Shown here: positions 19,364 through 30,425 of the stretch, piece by piece
Numbering within the stretch: position 1 is the first letter of the stretch
How the letters are laid out: each line of letters opens with the position of its first letter
Assembly (NCBI GenBank): GCA_963531535.1
Contig: CAUSGX010000003.1
Location: 1-64,000, forward strand
From: HOT-345 sp963531535
Lineage (GTDB): Bacteria; Patescibacteriota; Gracilibacteria; Absconditabacterales; Absconditicoccaceae
Length of the DNA: 64,000 bases
Direction: 5' to 3'
The notes under the pieces: model-generated
Told to the model about the DNA's origin: nothing
The model's input: the letters and a program-made list of their open reading frames with translations, nothing else
Database searches by the model: none
Position numbers and translations under genes: made by a program

Positions 19364-21250
19364 CTACTCAGCAGCAAGTCTTCTTTCTTTCTTTTCTGAA
19401 GTCACTTGAGAAATGAAGTCTGACACAGATTTTTCATATTGTTTTTTACTTCTAAATTCTCTTACAGAGACACTAGAAGCTGCTTCTTCTTTCTCTCCTA
19501 CGATCAAGATATAAGGAACCTTCATCATCTCTGCATTTCTGATCTTTTTAGAAAAGCTATCGCTACTATCATCAACACTTGCCCTAAGATCCTGCTGTGA
19601 AAAACGCTTCTTAAGCTCAAAAGCATAATCATTAAACTTTTCTGCAACTGGAACGATCTGCATTTGAACTGGTGCTAGCCAAAGTGGGAAAGCTCCACCA
19701 AAATGCTCGATCATCACTCCCATAAATCTTTCAAGTGAACCAGAAATTGCTCTGTGAATTACTACAGGTCTTTCTTTTTCACCTTGTTCATTAACAAATG
19801 AAAGATCAAATCTTTCTGGCAAGTTGAAATCACATTGGATAGTTGCTAACTGCCATTCCCTTCAGATCGCATCTTTAAACATAAAGTCGAGTTTTGGACC
19901 ATAGAATGCTGCCTCATCAATTCCGATCTGGTATGGTAGTTCAAAAGTATCACAAGCGTATTTTAATGCTCATTCAGCCTTTTCCCATACTTCATCTGAA
20001 CCGAGATATTTTCCCTCAGGCCCTCTAACAGAGAGTCTTACCCAATAATCATTGATCATACCAAGCGTTGTATAGAAAGTTTTGATAATATTTACAATTG
20101 TTCCTACTTCTTCAGTGATCTGACTTACGCGGCAGAAAAGATGCCCATCATCTTGTGTAATTGATCTTACACGAGTCAAACCAGAAAGCTGACCTGTTTT
20201 TTCGTCTCTATATACAGTCGCTGGTTCAAAATATCTTACTGGCATATCACGATAACTAAACTGATTATCAGCGAAAATCTGCATATGATGAGGACAATTC
20301 ATTGGCTTCATAAAGAAATTTTCGTCCTTCCCTCTTACTCTAAAGAGTTCATCTCAAAATTTCTCAGCATGCCCAGAGGTTTTATAGAGGTCTTCTTTTG
20401 CTAGATGTGGAGTCCAAACTCTCTGGTATCCTTTATCTTTATGAAGTTCCCAGAGGTAGTCTTCAACCTCTTTTCTGATGATCATTCCGTGAGGCTGGAG
20501 CAGAGGCAATCCAGAACCGACTAAAGGAGAAATAGTGAATAATTTCAGTTTTTGACCTAATATTCTGTGATCTCTTTTTCTAGCCTCCTCAAGCATTGTG
20601 AGATGAGCTTGTAATTCTTCTTTAGTATCAAAGGCGAGTCCATAAACTCTTGTCATCATTACATTATCTGAATTTCCCCTCCAGTAGGCACCAGCTAGCT
20701 TCTCAAGTTTGAAGGCTCTTGGATCGATTTCCTTGGTCGATTCCACATGCGGACCTTCACACATATCCAAGAAGGTTACGAATCTTCCGTTAAACTTTTC
20801 AGGGAATTTTTCTTGAAGATAACTCGTTACTGCTTCATAATATGAAATATACTCATTAGAAAGGTCCTTGAGTAGAGCAGCCTTTGCAGTTTCAGGAATG
20901 CTATTAGCATAAAAGGTGATCTCTTCACCAGCAGCAGAAAACTCAGCTCTCATCTCTTCTTTGTATTGTTGTTTCATCAAGTTTACAACGAGGTTTTGAG
21001 ATTCAGCATCAGGCAAGGCAAATAGGATAAAATCCTGATTTTCCTTGATGATTTTCTCCATCTGAGTTTGGATTTTTTTCAAGTCCTCTTCCTTAAGCTG
21101 ATATTCTGGACTAAAGAGAAAGTCATAGTAGAATCCATCTTCGATAGCAGGTCCAATTGCTACTTCAACATTTCGTTGCTGTTCTCTCTGGATAGCTTGC
21201 GCAAGAATATGCGAAAGCGAATGCCTTTTTTTAAATAATCATTGTTCCAT
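19364..21250 (-). CDS. thrS: threonyl-tRNA synthetase without TGS domain
   Basis: A 628-residue ThrRS, charging tRNA-Thr. Seen: editing-domain motif RHSLSHILAQAIQ and MCEGPHVES, catalytic region MKPMNCPHHMQIF, RYFEPATVYRDE, LTRVRSITQDDGHLFC, EAAFYGPKLDFMFKDAIGREWQLATIQCDFNLPERF, and a C-terminal anticodon-binding domain with VPYILIVGEKE. The reading begins ME-Q-G-LFKKRHSLSHILA, so the usual N-terminal TGS domain of about 60 residues is missing and the editing domain starts near residue 10. Upstream on the same strand is a threonine attenuator. Three in-frame UGA-Gly codons agree with the family. Confidence 0.92.
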
Positions 21251-21291
21251 TGCCTAAGTATAATAGGATAAAAGAGTCCTTTCTTTCTAAC

Positions 21292-21349
21292 AAAAAACTC
21301 CTGCAGAAAGGCAAGAGTTTTCGAGTTTTATTACCAAGAAAACCTTGCC
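21292..21349 (-). promoter_or_regulatory. thrS attenuator: terminator and antiterminator
   Basis: On the minus strand, segment 2 (GGCAAGGTTTTC, 21338-21349) can pair with segment 3 (21310-21322) with one bulge. Segment 3 can instead pair with segment 4 (GCAGGAGT, 21297-21304) to give a terminator followed by a T run (21292-21296). These are mutually exclusive structures downstream of a Thr-rich leader peptide. Ribosome stalling at Thr codons would favour 2:3 pairing and let thrS be transcribed. Confidence 0.78.
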
Positions 21350-21351
21350 GA

Positions 21352-21393
21352 TTAGTCGGTTGTAGTAGTTCTCGTGGTAGTAAGCTGTCTCAT
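21352..21393 (-). CDS. thrL: thrS leader peptide
   Basis: A 13-residue ORF, MRQLTTTRTTTTD, ending in TAA, with seven Thr codons (ACT, ACC, ACG, ACA all used). It lies about 100 nt upstream of thrS on the same strand and directly before the antiterminator segment. This is the pattern of ribosome-mediated attenuation leader peptides, as in the thr operon of enterobacteria. Start ATG 21393; only a weak purine stretch (GAG) precedes it. Confidence 0.75.
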   Translation of the reverse strand: MRQLTTTRTTTTD

Positions 21394-21422
21394 TCTCAAA
21401 AGAAAAAACTAAATCTGATTTT

Positions 21423-21450
21423 AGATTATGATTTTCAATCAGTATGTCAA
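21423..21450 (-). promoter_or_regulatory. promoter of thrS leader
   Basis: Consensus -35 TTGACA (21445-21450) on the minus strand with a -10-like TAATCT (21423-21428, spacing 16) or CATAAT (21425-21430, spacing 14), about 30 bp before the leader ORF. A copy of the dispersed element (21412-21420) lies at the likely transcription start. Confidence 0.6.
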
Positions 21451-21552
21451 GGCGAAATTAATGAATTAATATATTGCTTTGGTTTTATTATTTAGAATGG
21501 TTGGATCTGGTTTTTGTAAACTATAGGAGAGGAGTAGTATTCTGAAAAAAAC
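21451..21552. other. intergenic stretch upstream of thrS promoter
   Basis: Very AT-rich, with no gene seen on either strand. The plus-strand reading 21250-21495 is a shadow of the attenuator. Confidence 0.4.
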
Positions 21553-21583
21553 AAAAAATCTGACTCGAAAGTCAGACTTTTTT
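21553..21583 (-). terminator. terminator after RNase J
   Basis: Stem AGTCTGACTT-type: TCTGACT (21559-21565) / AGTCAGA (21570-21576), short loop, T run on both strands, immediately after the rnj stop on the minus strand. Confidence 0.8.
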
Positions 21584-21594
21584 ATAATGAACTA

Positions 21595-23520
21595 TTAATC
21601 TTGATATCCTTGTTCCTCAAGCGTCATCCCGATAATTTCATCATTTGGCTCAACTTGAATATTCTGAACAGCTTCTCTATTGATATACACATACATGAGC
21701 ATAAGCATAGGAACCCTTCCAATGATCTTTGTAATATATTCTCCAAGATCTTCTCTGATGGCTTTGAGATTATCTTTGGTTTCCATCTTCTTTTTTAAAT
21801 TATCTCTATATTTTGCCCTTGCGAACTCAACAATCTGTGTATGAATTTTCTTTACCTCAGATGAATATACAAATCCTCTTGACTCGATTTGAATATTTCC
21901 AACGAGCTCCTTAGTTTTAGTATCAACTTTGAAAATCAATCCAACAACACCACTTTCTGCCATAATATTTCTAGCTTTCATTACATATTCTCCTGAAAGA
22001 TGTCCTTTTCCTTTACCGTCAATCATTACGGTATCAAGTTTGATTCTCTTTTCAGAGGTGAACATCACATCATCATACATCTCAATAATTTGCCCATTAT
22101 CTGGCAAAAGCACATGATGTTCCGGGATTCCCATCATCATTGCAACTTTCTTGTTTGCATGTCTCATGTATGGTTCTCCATGAATAGGACAGAAGAAATC
22201 TGGATTTAAGAGCGACATCATCAGTTTTAGATCTTCTTGGTATCCGTGTCCAGAGGTATGGATATCCAAACCTGGCTCATCAATAACTTCAACTCAAAGT
22301 CTAATCAAATCATTGATCATTCCGATTACTGCTTTTTCATTTCCTGGGATAGTATGAGAAGAAAGAATAATTCCATCTTCAGGCTTTAGCGTAAAGTCTT
22401 TGAAATCTGACTTTGACATTCTCACTAAAGCACTGAATTCCTCTCCCTGAGAACCTGTACAAAGTACAAGTACTCTTTCATCTGGAAGAGTTTCAGCTTC
22501 AGCACTAAGCTGACGGATCATCCCTTTGGGTGCAGTGATATATCCTAGCTCCTGACACAGCTGAACATTAGCTACCATAGATCTTCCAGCAAGGAATATG
22601 ACTTTATTGTATTTGATTGCACTATTGATAACTTGGATAATTCTACCAATATTTGATGCAAATGTCGAAACAATCAGTCTTCTATGTTTATGTGCATTGA
22701 TTATCTTATCAAGATTCTCTCCAATGAGTTTTTCTGATGGAGAATGTCCTGGTTTTGTCGCATTTGTTGACTCTCAAAGATAAAGTCTAACCCCCTCCTG
22801 ACCAATTCTTGAAATTTTTCCAAGGTCTGCTGGTCTATCAATAGATGGAGTAAAATCCACCTTAAAATCTCCAGAAAAGACGATCATTCCCTTTGGGGTG
22901 TGAATAGAGAGTCCCATTGCCTCTGGGATAGAGTGATTTACTCTGAAGAATTCAATGGTAAATACTCCAAGTTTCAAAATCTCAATATCTGGATCAATGA
23001 GCTTATATTTCAGATTTTTAAGGTCTTTTTCATCTAGACTTCTCTTGATCATTCCGAGAGTGAGTGGAGAAGTGTAGATTGTTGGATAGTCTAGTGATGA
23101 AAGGATAACTTTGAGTGCTCCGATATGATCCAAATGTCCGTGGGTAATGATAATTCCCTTAATTTGTTTTTTCTTTGCTATAAGATAGCTCACATCAGGA
23201 ATAATATAATCAACACCTGGCATATTATCTCCTGCAAATTCTTGTCCAGCATCAATTACGAGAATATCGTTTCCGTATTCTACGACATTCATATTAGATC
23301 CAATTTGCTCAAGTCCTCCAAGTCCAAATACCTTAACTGGAGTCTCTCCTTTTTTGATTAGCTTTGTCGGATCTTCGATTTTCTTTGCTACAGGCTGATT
23401 TCTGTGTCTCAAAAAGGCTTCTGAAGTCATTTTCTTTTCTGTATTAGGTTTTTTACCTCTAGGAGCACGCGATTTCGTGTTGTTTTTTTCTCATAAATTA
23501 ATAGAAATGTTTGATTGCAT
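21595..23520 (-). CDS. rnj: ribonuclease J
   Basis: A 641-residue RNase J of the metallo-beta-lactamase/beta-CASP family, a 5'-3' exonuclease and endonuclease for RNA maturation and decay. Seen: THGHLDHIGA metal motif, VNHSIPEAMG, FSGDFKVD, beta-CASP region STFASNIGRI, CTGSQGEEFSAL, SSHTIPGNE, HTSGHGYQEDLK and FCPIHGEPYMRHAN. The N-terminal extension (NLGEKNNTKSRAPRGKKPNTEKK) is basic and includes a UGA-Gly. ATG 23520 has GGAAA upstream; ATG 23532 in the same frame is an alternative. Copy of the dispersed-element variant encodes MSKSDFKDF. Confidence 0.92.
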
Positions 23521-23559
23521 AATTGTTTCCATTTTATTTTTTTGAATACTAAAGTAAAA

Positions 23560-24126
23560 ATGATTCTTAATTTTTTAGAACAATTAAGGGCTTCTTGTGA
23601 ACAAAGGAAAATTCCACTCATCTCTTGTGAAACTCAAGCAATATTGGCAGACATACTCAAAAAACATCAACCAAAAACCTGTCTGGAAATAGGAAGCGCC
23701 GTTGGTTATAGTAGCATCTTTATTGCAAACATAATCCAAGAGTGGTGAGGTCAACTTACAAGTTTTGAAGTTGCCTATCCTTCGTATCTAGAAGCACAGT
23801 ACAATATTCATCAGACCAAGCTGACTAATATCACACTGTATCCATTTGATATCACAAAACTCCAATCAAGCAGAGCTATATTGCCAAAGCAAAGTGATTT
23901 TGTATTCATTGATGCTCAAAAAAGTCAATACGGAAGCTATTTAGAGAAAATACAAGAGAAACTAAGTTCGGAAAATACAATACTACTCGACGATATTTTA
24001 AAATATCAAACAAAACTGGATTGATTATATAAATTTCTCAAGGAAAATCAAATCAATTATGAAATTTTTGAAAGTGAGCCTGGTGATGGAGTGATGCTAA
24101 TTCATAATTTACCTATCAAACAATAG
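23560..24126 (+). CDS. class I SAM-dependent O-methyltransferase
   Basis: A 188-residue protein related to the caffeoyl-CoA/catechol-type O-methyltransferase family (family 3). Seen: TCLEIGSAVGYSSIFIA (SAM-binding motif I), TSFEVAYPSYLEAQYN, DFVFIDAQKSQYGSYLE (metal/catalytic Asp) and TILLDDILKY. Its acceptor is unknown. It is divergent from rnj with about 40 bp between starts. ATG 23560 was chosen because translation from there aligns with the family; an upstream in-frame reading overlaps the rnj start. The gene passes two UGA codons and ends at TAG. Confidence 0.8.
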
Positions 24127-24130
24127 TAAA

Positions 24131-24162
24131 AAAATCTGAATAGAAATTCAGGTTTTTCTTTT
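24131..24162 (+). terminator. terminator after methyltransferase
   Basis: Stem CTGAAT (24136-24141) / ATTCAG (24146-24151) followed by a long T run. Confidence 0.75.
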
Positions 24163-24195
24163 TTTTGAAAAGTAGTTTTCTGAGTTTTTTCTTTT

Positions 24196-24711
24196 TTATG
24201 TAGCCTTTTTCTCAGTAGAAGAAAGCTTATGTTCTGAATTCTTTCCTTTTTTTACAATACGCTGAAAGAGTGTTCTCACAATTGGTCCTGCGATCAGAAT
24301 CTGATATGGCAAAGCTAAAATAAAGTTCATTGGAATTGACTTCATCCAAAAATCAAAAAACTGACTCCAATTTCAGGTTTGAATTGAAGCTTGAATACTT
24401 CCATATCCAGACATCAAAATCACCATAGGTACGACCATACATAATGAAACTACAAAAATTACCTTTAGGTGATGATCTTCTGGCTTTAAGATATACTTAA
24501 ATGCTACTCCTTTTGCAATCTTAGCTACCAAGAACCAATCTAACATAAAGGCGACCGTATATCCAATCGACAGCCCAAGTAATGCTTTTCATAACGTTGA
24601 CCGCCCCCATTCTCAAGTTTGGAGTCAGATATTATAGATACTCATCGTGAGCACCATGAAAAAGCACATAATCAGTGAAAAAATCAGGCTTTCTCTTTTT
24701 GTTGTTGGCAT
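24196..24711 (-). CDS. DUF2798-like membrane protein
   Basis: A 171-residue integral membrane protein starting MPTTKRESLIFSLIMCFFMVLTMSIYN, which resembles the DUF2798 family start. Four hydrophobic segments are visible; the second DUF2798-like half begins near KVIFVVSLCMVVPMVILMS. Five UGA-Gly codons break it under the standard code. Function is unknown in all members. It is upstream of pth, recJ on the same strand only in the sense of following them; the gap to the pth stop is about 100 nt. Confidence 0.72.
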
Positions 24712-24812
24712 AGTTTTTTCTCTAAAATAAATAAAGACGAAGCCTTAAATATAGCCATCGTCTATCAAAAATCAATTCTAATTTTCTCCTCAAGATCTAT
24801 AAAGAAGCTTTC

Positions 24813-25343
24813 CTACTCCAAAAATTCATCGATAAAACTGAAGATTTCAGACTGTTTATCGGCTAATAGCTTTTTCTCCTCTGGCTTAAAACTACTCAAT
24901 ACCCAATCAGAAACCTGACTACTCACAGCCGGCCTATCAACTCCGATTCTCAACCTCCAAAAATCACGAGTTCCGAGCTTCTCTATAATACTTTTGAGAC
25001 CGTTATGTCCAGCAGCACTTCATCCAAGCTTGAGTGCTATTCTCCCAGTAACAAAGTCGATCTCATCATGTAATACTAAAATATTTTCAGGAGGAATCTG
25101 GTAAAATCTTGCAAGCGGAGCAACTGCCTCGCCTGAGAGATTCATATAGGTTTGTGGCTTACAGAGAAGGATTTCCTCTCATCAGATAGTACCTTTGATG
25201 ATCTCAGCTTTATGTTTACTCTCAAACTTCCAATTTCAAAGCTGATTCCAGCTTGCTCGCTCATCCAAAAAACGAAACCCAATATTATGCCTAGTATGCT
25301 CATATTTTTGCCCCGGATTTCCTAGTCCAACTAATAGTTTCAT
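24813..25343 (-). CDS. pth: peptidyl-tRNA hydrolase
   Basis: A 176-residue Pth, recycling peptidyl-tRNAs that fall off the ribosome. Seen: KLLVGLGNPGQKYEHTRHNIGF with the catalytic His, CKPQTYMNLSG, VLHDEIDF with the conserved Asp, and KLGGSAAGHNGLKSI. Length is slightly under the usual 185-195. Four UGA codons fall on family glycines, including two consecutive ones. Start ATG 25343; stop TAG. It lies 51 nt downstream of recJ and may share its transcript. Confidence 0.93.
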
Positions 25344-25394
25344 AACTACCAACAAACAAATAAAAATCTGATTTCCTTCTTTTTTTTACTATCC

Positions 25395-27047
25395 CTAGAC
25401 AAATCGCGCCTCCCCATCTAAATAATATCCACCATTAAAGGTATCAGTTTTGACCTTACCAATTGCGGATATTTTCTGAGGGATCAAGTTCGCATCGGCT
25501 CCCTTCCCCCAAAACATCATTACGATGGTTTTTTCTCCAAAGATTCCATAAATTTTTAGATGAGAATTGTTTTTTCAGACAGTTTCAACTCTTTCTACTT
25601 TGATATTTTCAAGTAAAAAGCTCGGCTCCTGATTCCCTTCTCAGAAAGGGGCTAAAAGCTGGATTTCCTTGAGTTCATCATCATTCCATTCGTGATCCCA
25701 GAGTTTGGTATCAATCAGGGTTGTTTTTTCTAGGTCCTCAGGTGCGATTTTCTCCTGACAGTAATTTTGAAAAATTTCTAAAACCTTATCCAATTGATCG
25801 AGATCGACCGTTAGTCCTCAGGCTCATTTATGCCCTCAAAACCTCAAAAGATACTCTCCAGCGGCACTAATCATATCAATCACACTAAAATAATCAGGTC
25901 CTCTCAGTGAAGCTACTGCCTGATGTTTCTCTTGATCAATCTTGAAGACGGCAGATGGTTTATTATATTTTTCAGTAATTCTCCCAGCTACAATCCCCAC
26001 AATCCCTTCATGAAATTCTTCATCACAGACAAAGAGAAAATTCTGATCAGGATTAACTTTTTTTTCTGCCACTCTAAATGCTTTATCCTGAAGTTTTCTT
26101 CTTTCAGTATTTATTGCCTCAATTTTTTCAATATGCTCGAGCTGTTTTTCTCATTCAGTGAGGAGAATTTTCAAACTATCATAAGGACTTTGAATTCTCC
26201 CTCCCGCATTTATTCTCGGTCAAATGACAAATCCAATATGAAAAGTATCGACATTGTCTTTGATATTCAGATACTTCAAAAAACCAGCTAATCACTTAGG
26301 AAGAGTTTGAGGACTTTTATTTATGAGCTCTAATCATTTTTTTACGATCACTCTATTTTCATCTACTAGTGGCACAATATCTGCAACAGTTCCGATCGCA
26401 ACGATGGGCAAAAAATAATTAAAAATCTGATTTTTTTTCTCTTTATCAAAATTTGTTTTAGTTAAAAGTGCGTTGATGAGCTTAAAGGCAACTCAAACTC
26501 CTGCCAACCCTTTAAAACTATAGTTTGGTGAGACCTGAGGATTAATTAACGCATAGGAATCTGGGACTTGATCAAGTTTATGGTGATGATCAGTGATGAT
26601 CAGATCAATCCCTAGCTCTTTTGCATATTCGGCCTCTTGAACTGAGGTGATCCCATTATCTACGGTAATAATAAGGCTGACTCCTTTTGCTTTAATTTCA
26701 TCAAGATGTTTATTCTTTAGTCCATAACCGTCTTTCAATCTATCTGGATACATAATACTAATATTCTTATAACCAAGAAATTCAGTGATAAACTTGTATA
26801 CACAAAAACTTGAGGTAATCCCATCCACATCATAATCTCAGAAGATCATAATTTTTTCCTTATTTTTGAGTGCCTGAATAATTCTTTCTACTCACTTCTC
26901 CATATCATTAAGAAGAAAAGGATCTTTCCAATAATGAGCGATACGAGGATCAAGAAAAAAATCAGGTTTTTCACTGATATTTCTGACTCAAAGAAGTCTT
27001 TGAATTAGTGGTAGATTATTATCTTGATTAAGAATTTGATATTTCAT
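25395..27047 (-). CDS. recJ: single-stranded DNA exonuclease RecJ
   Basis: A 550-residue RecJ, a 5'-3' single-strand DNA exonuclease of the DHH superfamily, used in recombination and repair. Seen: FGDYDVDGITS (residues 69-79), LIITVDNGITS, LIITDHHHKLDQ (DHH motif), VVGIVAGRITEKY, and DHHA1-type RFGGHKGAGGL; the C-terminal OB-like domain ends GYYLDGEARFV. Many UGA-Gly codons join the parts. Start ATG 27047; stop TAG 25395. Two exact copies of the dispersed element lie within or near it (26424-26432, 25365-25373). RecJ also acts in natural transformation in other bacteria, which is relevant to the uptake idea below. Confidence 0.93.
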
Positions 27048-27167
27048 AGAGTTTATGCAGACTTTCAAAGATGATTTTATTTGGTAATTGCAAGTAATCA
27101 GTGTATGCAATCATCTTGTGTTTTCAAGAGAAAATGTTTTTTGACCTTTTTCTAGAGGGTAAAAGAT

Positions 27168-27196
27168 TTGCAGTTTTTGCTACTTTTATGTATACT
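27168..27196 (+). promoter_or_regulatory. promoter of kinase-like gene
   Basis: TTGCAG, 17 bp, TATACT on the plus strand, 28 bp before ATG 27225. Confidence 0.6.
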
Positions 27197-27224
27197 TAGG
27201 TGAATTTTTAGTTTTTTGTCCGCG

Positions 27225-28034
27225 ATGAATAGCTATCTTGAAGAGAGAAGAGATGAAAAAACTGGATCAAAAAGGGAGATCTTTGCTTATCGCCTTGATA
27301 AAAATTGAGAACAAACTTCCTGAGCATTGCTCAAAGTCCTCGCTGAAAGTCCAATAGGAGAGTGATTTTATGCTACAGTTTCAAAAGTTGAGCTGGATTT
27401 TAACGGGAAAAAGCTCGCTTTCGCCAAAAAAACTTTCAAAAATCCAGATAAAGCCGTTCAGTTTTCAAAATTCCAGCATAGTTTAGATATACGAAGACGT
27501 GTGAAAAGTGCGGGGCTACCAACTTGGCAGACTTATAGGCCAATCAAAGGGGAAAACCAAATTCTCATGACGCTTGGTAATAAAGATCAAGATATGCTTA
27601 TTTCTCCTCATAATCTTTGAGAAAAAGAGAAAGTATTTTTACAAGGATGTAGAGGAAATCTTTTGGGAGATCAAGAACTTTTTTTTCAGGATATTTTTTC
27701 TCTTATACAAAAATCGAGCGACAATAAACTTTCCCTAGCTTGGGATGCTTGTTTTTTGAAGGTTCATGATCAGAAGGTCTCTCTTCTTGTCGGAGATTTT
27801 GATCAAATCGGAGTTTGGAAAAGGAATGTGGATGAGCATCTTATTTTCTCCTCAAATATTGAGCAACTTTGACTTTTTCTTCTTCAAATAGAAAAAAATC
27901 TGAACATTCAGCTCTATTCAGACTTTTTCACCTTTTTGATAAAACAGCAGAACTCTGGACTCATAAATCAAAAAATAGACCTCGAAAATCTTAAAGCAAA
28001 GGTACTATATACGATGAATGGAGCTTTAGACTAA
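27225..28034 (+). CDS. hypothetical protein, possibly a degenerate kinase fold
   Basis: A 269-residue protein with no confident family. Its first 90 residues look like a kinase N-lobe: a Gly-rich GEGFYATVSKVELD, then a Lys in KKLAFAKKTF and a helix-like VQFSKFQHSLDIRRRV. Near residue 185, KVSLLVGDFDQIGVW resembles the DFG region, but no HRD catalytic loop is obvious. It might be a pseudokinase or an unrelated fold. No signal peptide or membrane segment. Four UGA-Gly codons. Clear promoter upstream; divergent from recJ, followed by nrnA on the same strand. Confidence 0.45.
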
Positions 28035-28105
28035 TGCTTTAATTGCTCTTGTATTTCATCAAAAAACTCCTATTATTCCCTTGCTTTATCACTATTTGTT
28101 TCTAG

Positions 28106-29128
28106 ATGAATACGCCAGCAGAGATTAGAGAGATATTAGAAAAAAATCAGACTTTTGCCCTTTTTGGACATGAATATATTGATGGAGATGCACTCTGAGC
28201 AATATTAGGACTAGGAAGACTCCTTGAAAAACAGTGAAAAACAGTAAGCTATTTCACGCCTTATGAGCCTAGTCGTGTTTTTTCTTTCCTCAATTGGGAA
28301 AAAAAAGTGAAAACTGAATTTGATTATTGAAAATACGATGTCCTTGTCTTCCTAGACTTTAACTCATATAAAAGAATCTCAGCTTTTACCAATGGGAGAG
28401 AGGAGTACTTTGATCCAATGCAAAAAGTAATTATAGATCATCATAAACCAGAATTGGAGCCAGTTAATACTGCGATCTACCGTGATCCAGAGGAGATTAG
28501 TACTTGTTCATTATTATATGATTTGTGTTCGCAGTGGTGGCCAGAATTAATTGACTCTGAGGTTGCAACATATTTATATATGGGACTCTCAACTGACAGT
28601 GGAAATTTTCGTTATGATGAGGGTGAGCAATCAGTAAGAGTTTTTCAGATCGCAGCCAATCTTCTCAAACTCTGAGCACAAAAAAAAGTTATTATTGACG
28701 AAATTTTCCGCAATAAGACCTACCGTAGTGTCCAGTTTATGCAGCTGCTGCTTTCTAGAATGCAAAAGGTAAAATTCCAACTTCCTTCGGCAGAAAAAGA
28801 GACAGTAAATCTGATTTATTCTTTTTATGAAGATACTGAGTTGGAGCAGTATACTGTAGATCACGATGAGGCTGATTATGGGCTCTATATCATGCAGGAT
28901 ATTAGAAATAATGATCTTGTTGTCCTTTTCAAAAAAGTCGGAATTTATCTCAAAGCATCTTTGAGAAGTAGAGGAGGAGTTGATTGCGCGGCTTTAGCAA
29001 GGAGTTTCTGATGATGAGGGCATCACAATGCGGCTGGATTTAAGATTCAGGGCAGTGGATATCTAGAAAAAGATATCGCAGATAGTATCAAACAAATCGA
29101 GCAACATCTTGAACAAGTGATACATTAG
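28106..29128 (+). CDS. nrnA: bifunctional oligoribonuclease / pAp phosphatase NrnA-like
   Basis: A 340-residue DHH/DHHA1 phosphoesterase, which degrades nano-RNA and dephosphorylates pAp. Seen: FGHEYIDGDALGA (first metal motif), VLVFLDFN, IIDHHKPE with Asp-His-His at 111-113, MGLSTDSGNFRY, and the DHHA1 motif SFGGGGHHNAAGFKI near residue 302. Two of the DHHA1 glycines are UGA codons. The length fits the family. The following histidine kinase begins 24 nt later, so these could be cotranscribed. Confidence 0.9.
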
Positions 29129-29151
29129 TTCTTTATTTTTTATCGTATCTG

Positions 29152-30423
29152 ATGTGGAAGTCGCTTACAACCTCCAAAAAAATCAGTCTTCAATTTACAA
29201 TGTTCTCAGTTGGAGTTTTATTGATTTTTTGATTTTTGGTAAACGGAATCTACTTTTGGAGTCGATATACACCTTGGGAACCAAGTTCTGATCTTATTGG
29301 TATAACATGAGAAAAAATTATTGATCCAGATCCGGATCCTAGAAAGATTCGTATTTTCTTAGAAAAAGAATTTCCTAATCGCGATCATAGTTTTACTGTC
29401 GAAAGCCCAGAGGTGCAAGAATTGATGAATGCTCGCGTCGTTCAGTCAATTTCAAAGTTTGGGGACTATTATTTGCACTACACAATCAGGTGAAGACAGG
29501 TTTTTGTTCGTAATGTAACTCCACAGGTAGAGGCTCAGCTTTCTTTGATTTGGGTGATGGTTTGGTTGATTGCTCTAGGAGGAGTCGGTTCTTATCTGAT
29601 TTCTCTCCTCTTTGTAAAAAACGCATTGAAAAAACTGAACAAGCTCAATGCTTTTCTTGGAAACTTAGATTTGGATCATTTGGATAGTACGATAGATATA
29701 TCTGGGAGTCCGCATGATGAAATCAATAGAGTCAGTCAGAAGTTTAATCTTGCACTTCTAAAGATCAAAAAGCAGGCTCAAGGACTCAAGGATTTTGTAA
29801 AAAATGCTTCTCACGAGCTGAAAACACCACTAATGACGATCTCAACATTGATCGATATTTCTAAAAAGACGCACGAATATGAGGAAACGCTTTCCAAAAT
29901 CAAAGCTGAGGCAAAGCAGATGGATGCTCTACTAGAGATTTTGCTCTTGATAACTCAGCTTGAAGAAAAGATTCAGCTTCCAAAGGAAAAGATTGATATT
30001 TCAGAATCGCTAGAAAGCTTGCTGTATCAGTATCAACTAACCCATCAGCAAAAAAATCTGAGGATAACTACTCAGATTCCACATTCTTTGCACAAAGAAG
30101 TAAATCCACAATGACGAACTAGGATTGTGAGTAATCTTCTTTCAAACGCCTTTAAATTTGTCCCAGACGGAGGGGAAATACATATCCACTTGACTTCTCA
30201 ATACTTGAGTATTTATAATTCTGGAGAGCAGATATTGCCTGAGTTTAGAGCTAAGATTTGGGAGAGATTTTGGCAGGCTGAGGACTCTCATACCGACACT
30301 AAGAGTTTTTGACTTGGATTATACTTAGCGCAGCTTTTTGCACAAAAACAGAATTTTGAATTAAGATTAGATGAAAAAACTGAAAATTGAGTCAGGTTTA
30401 TTTTAGATTTTTATACTTCTTAA
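29152..30423 (+). CDS. sensor histidine kinase
   Basis: A 423-residue membrane sensor kinase. The N-terminus has two membrane helices (about residues 17-36 and 125-155) enclosing an extracytoplasmic sensor region of about 90 residues; a HAMP-like linker follows (LNKLNAFLGNLDLDHL). H-box FVKNASHELKTPLMTI carries the phosphorylated His, about residue 221. N-box is RIVSNLLSNAFKFVPDGGEI and G-box FGLGLYLAQ, the first Gly coded by UGA. Its partner response regulator starts 2 nt after the stop, and a CpxP/Spy-like secreted protein follows, so it probably senses envelope stress. Confidence 0.9.
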
Positions 30424-30425
30424 AT

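Noticed and set aside
21292..21450. T-box riboswitch before thrS
   Set aside because: No T-box core sequence or specifier hairpin; the Thr codon run and alternative stems fit peptide-based attenuation.
21250..21495. Plus-strand 81-residue ORF
   Set aside because: Lies exactly over the thrS leader and attenuator on the other strand.
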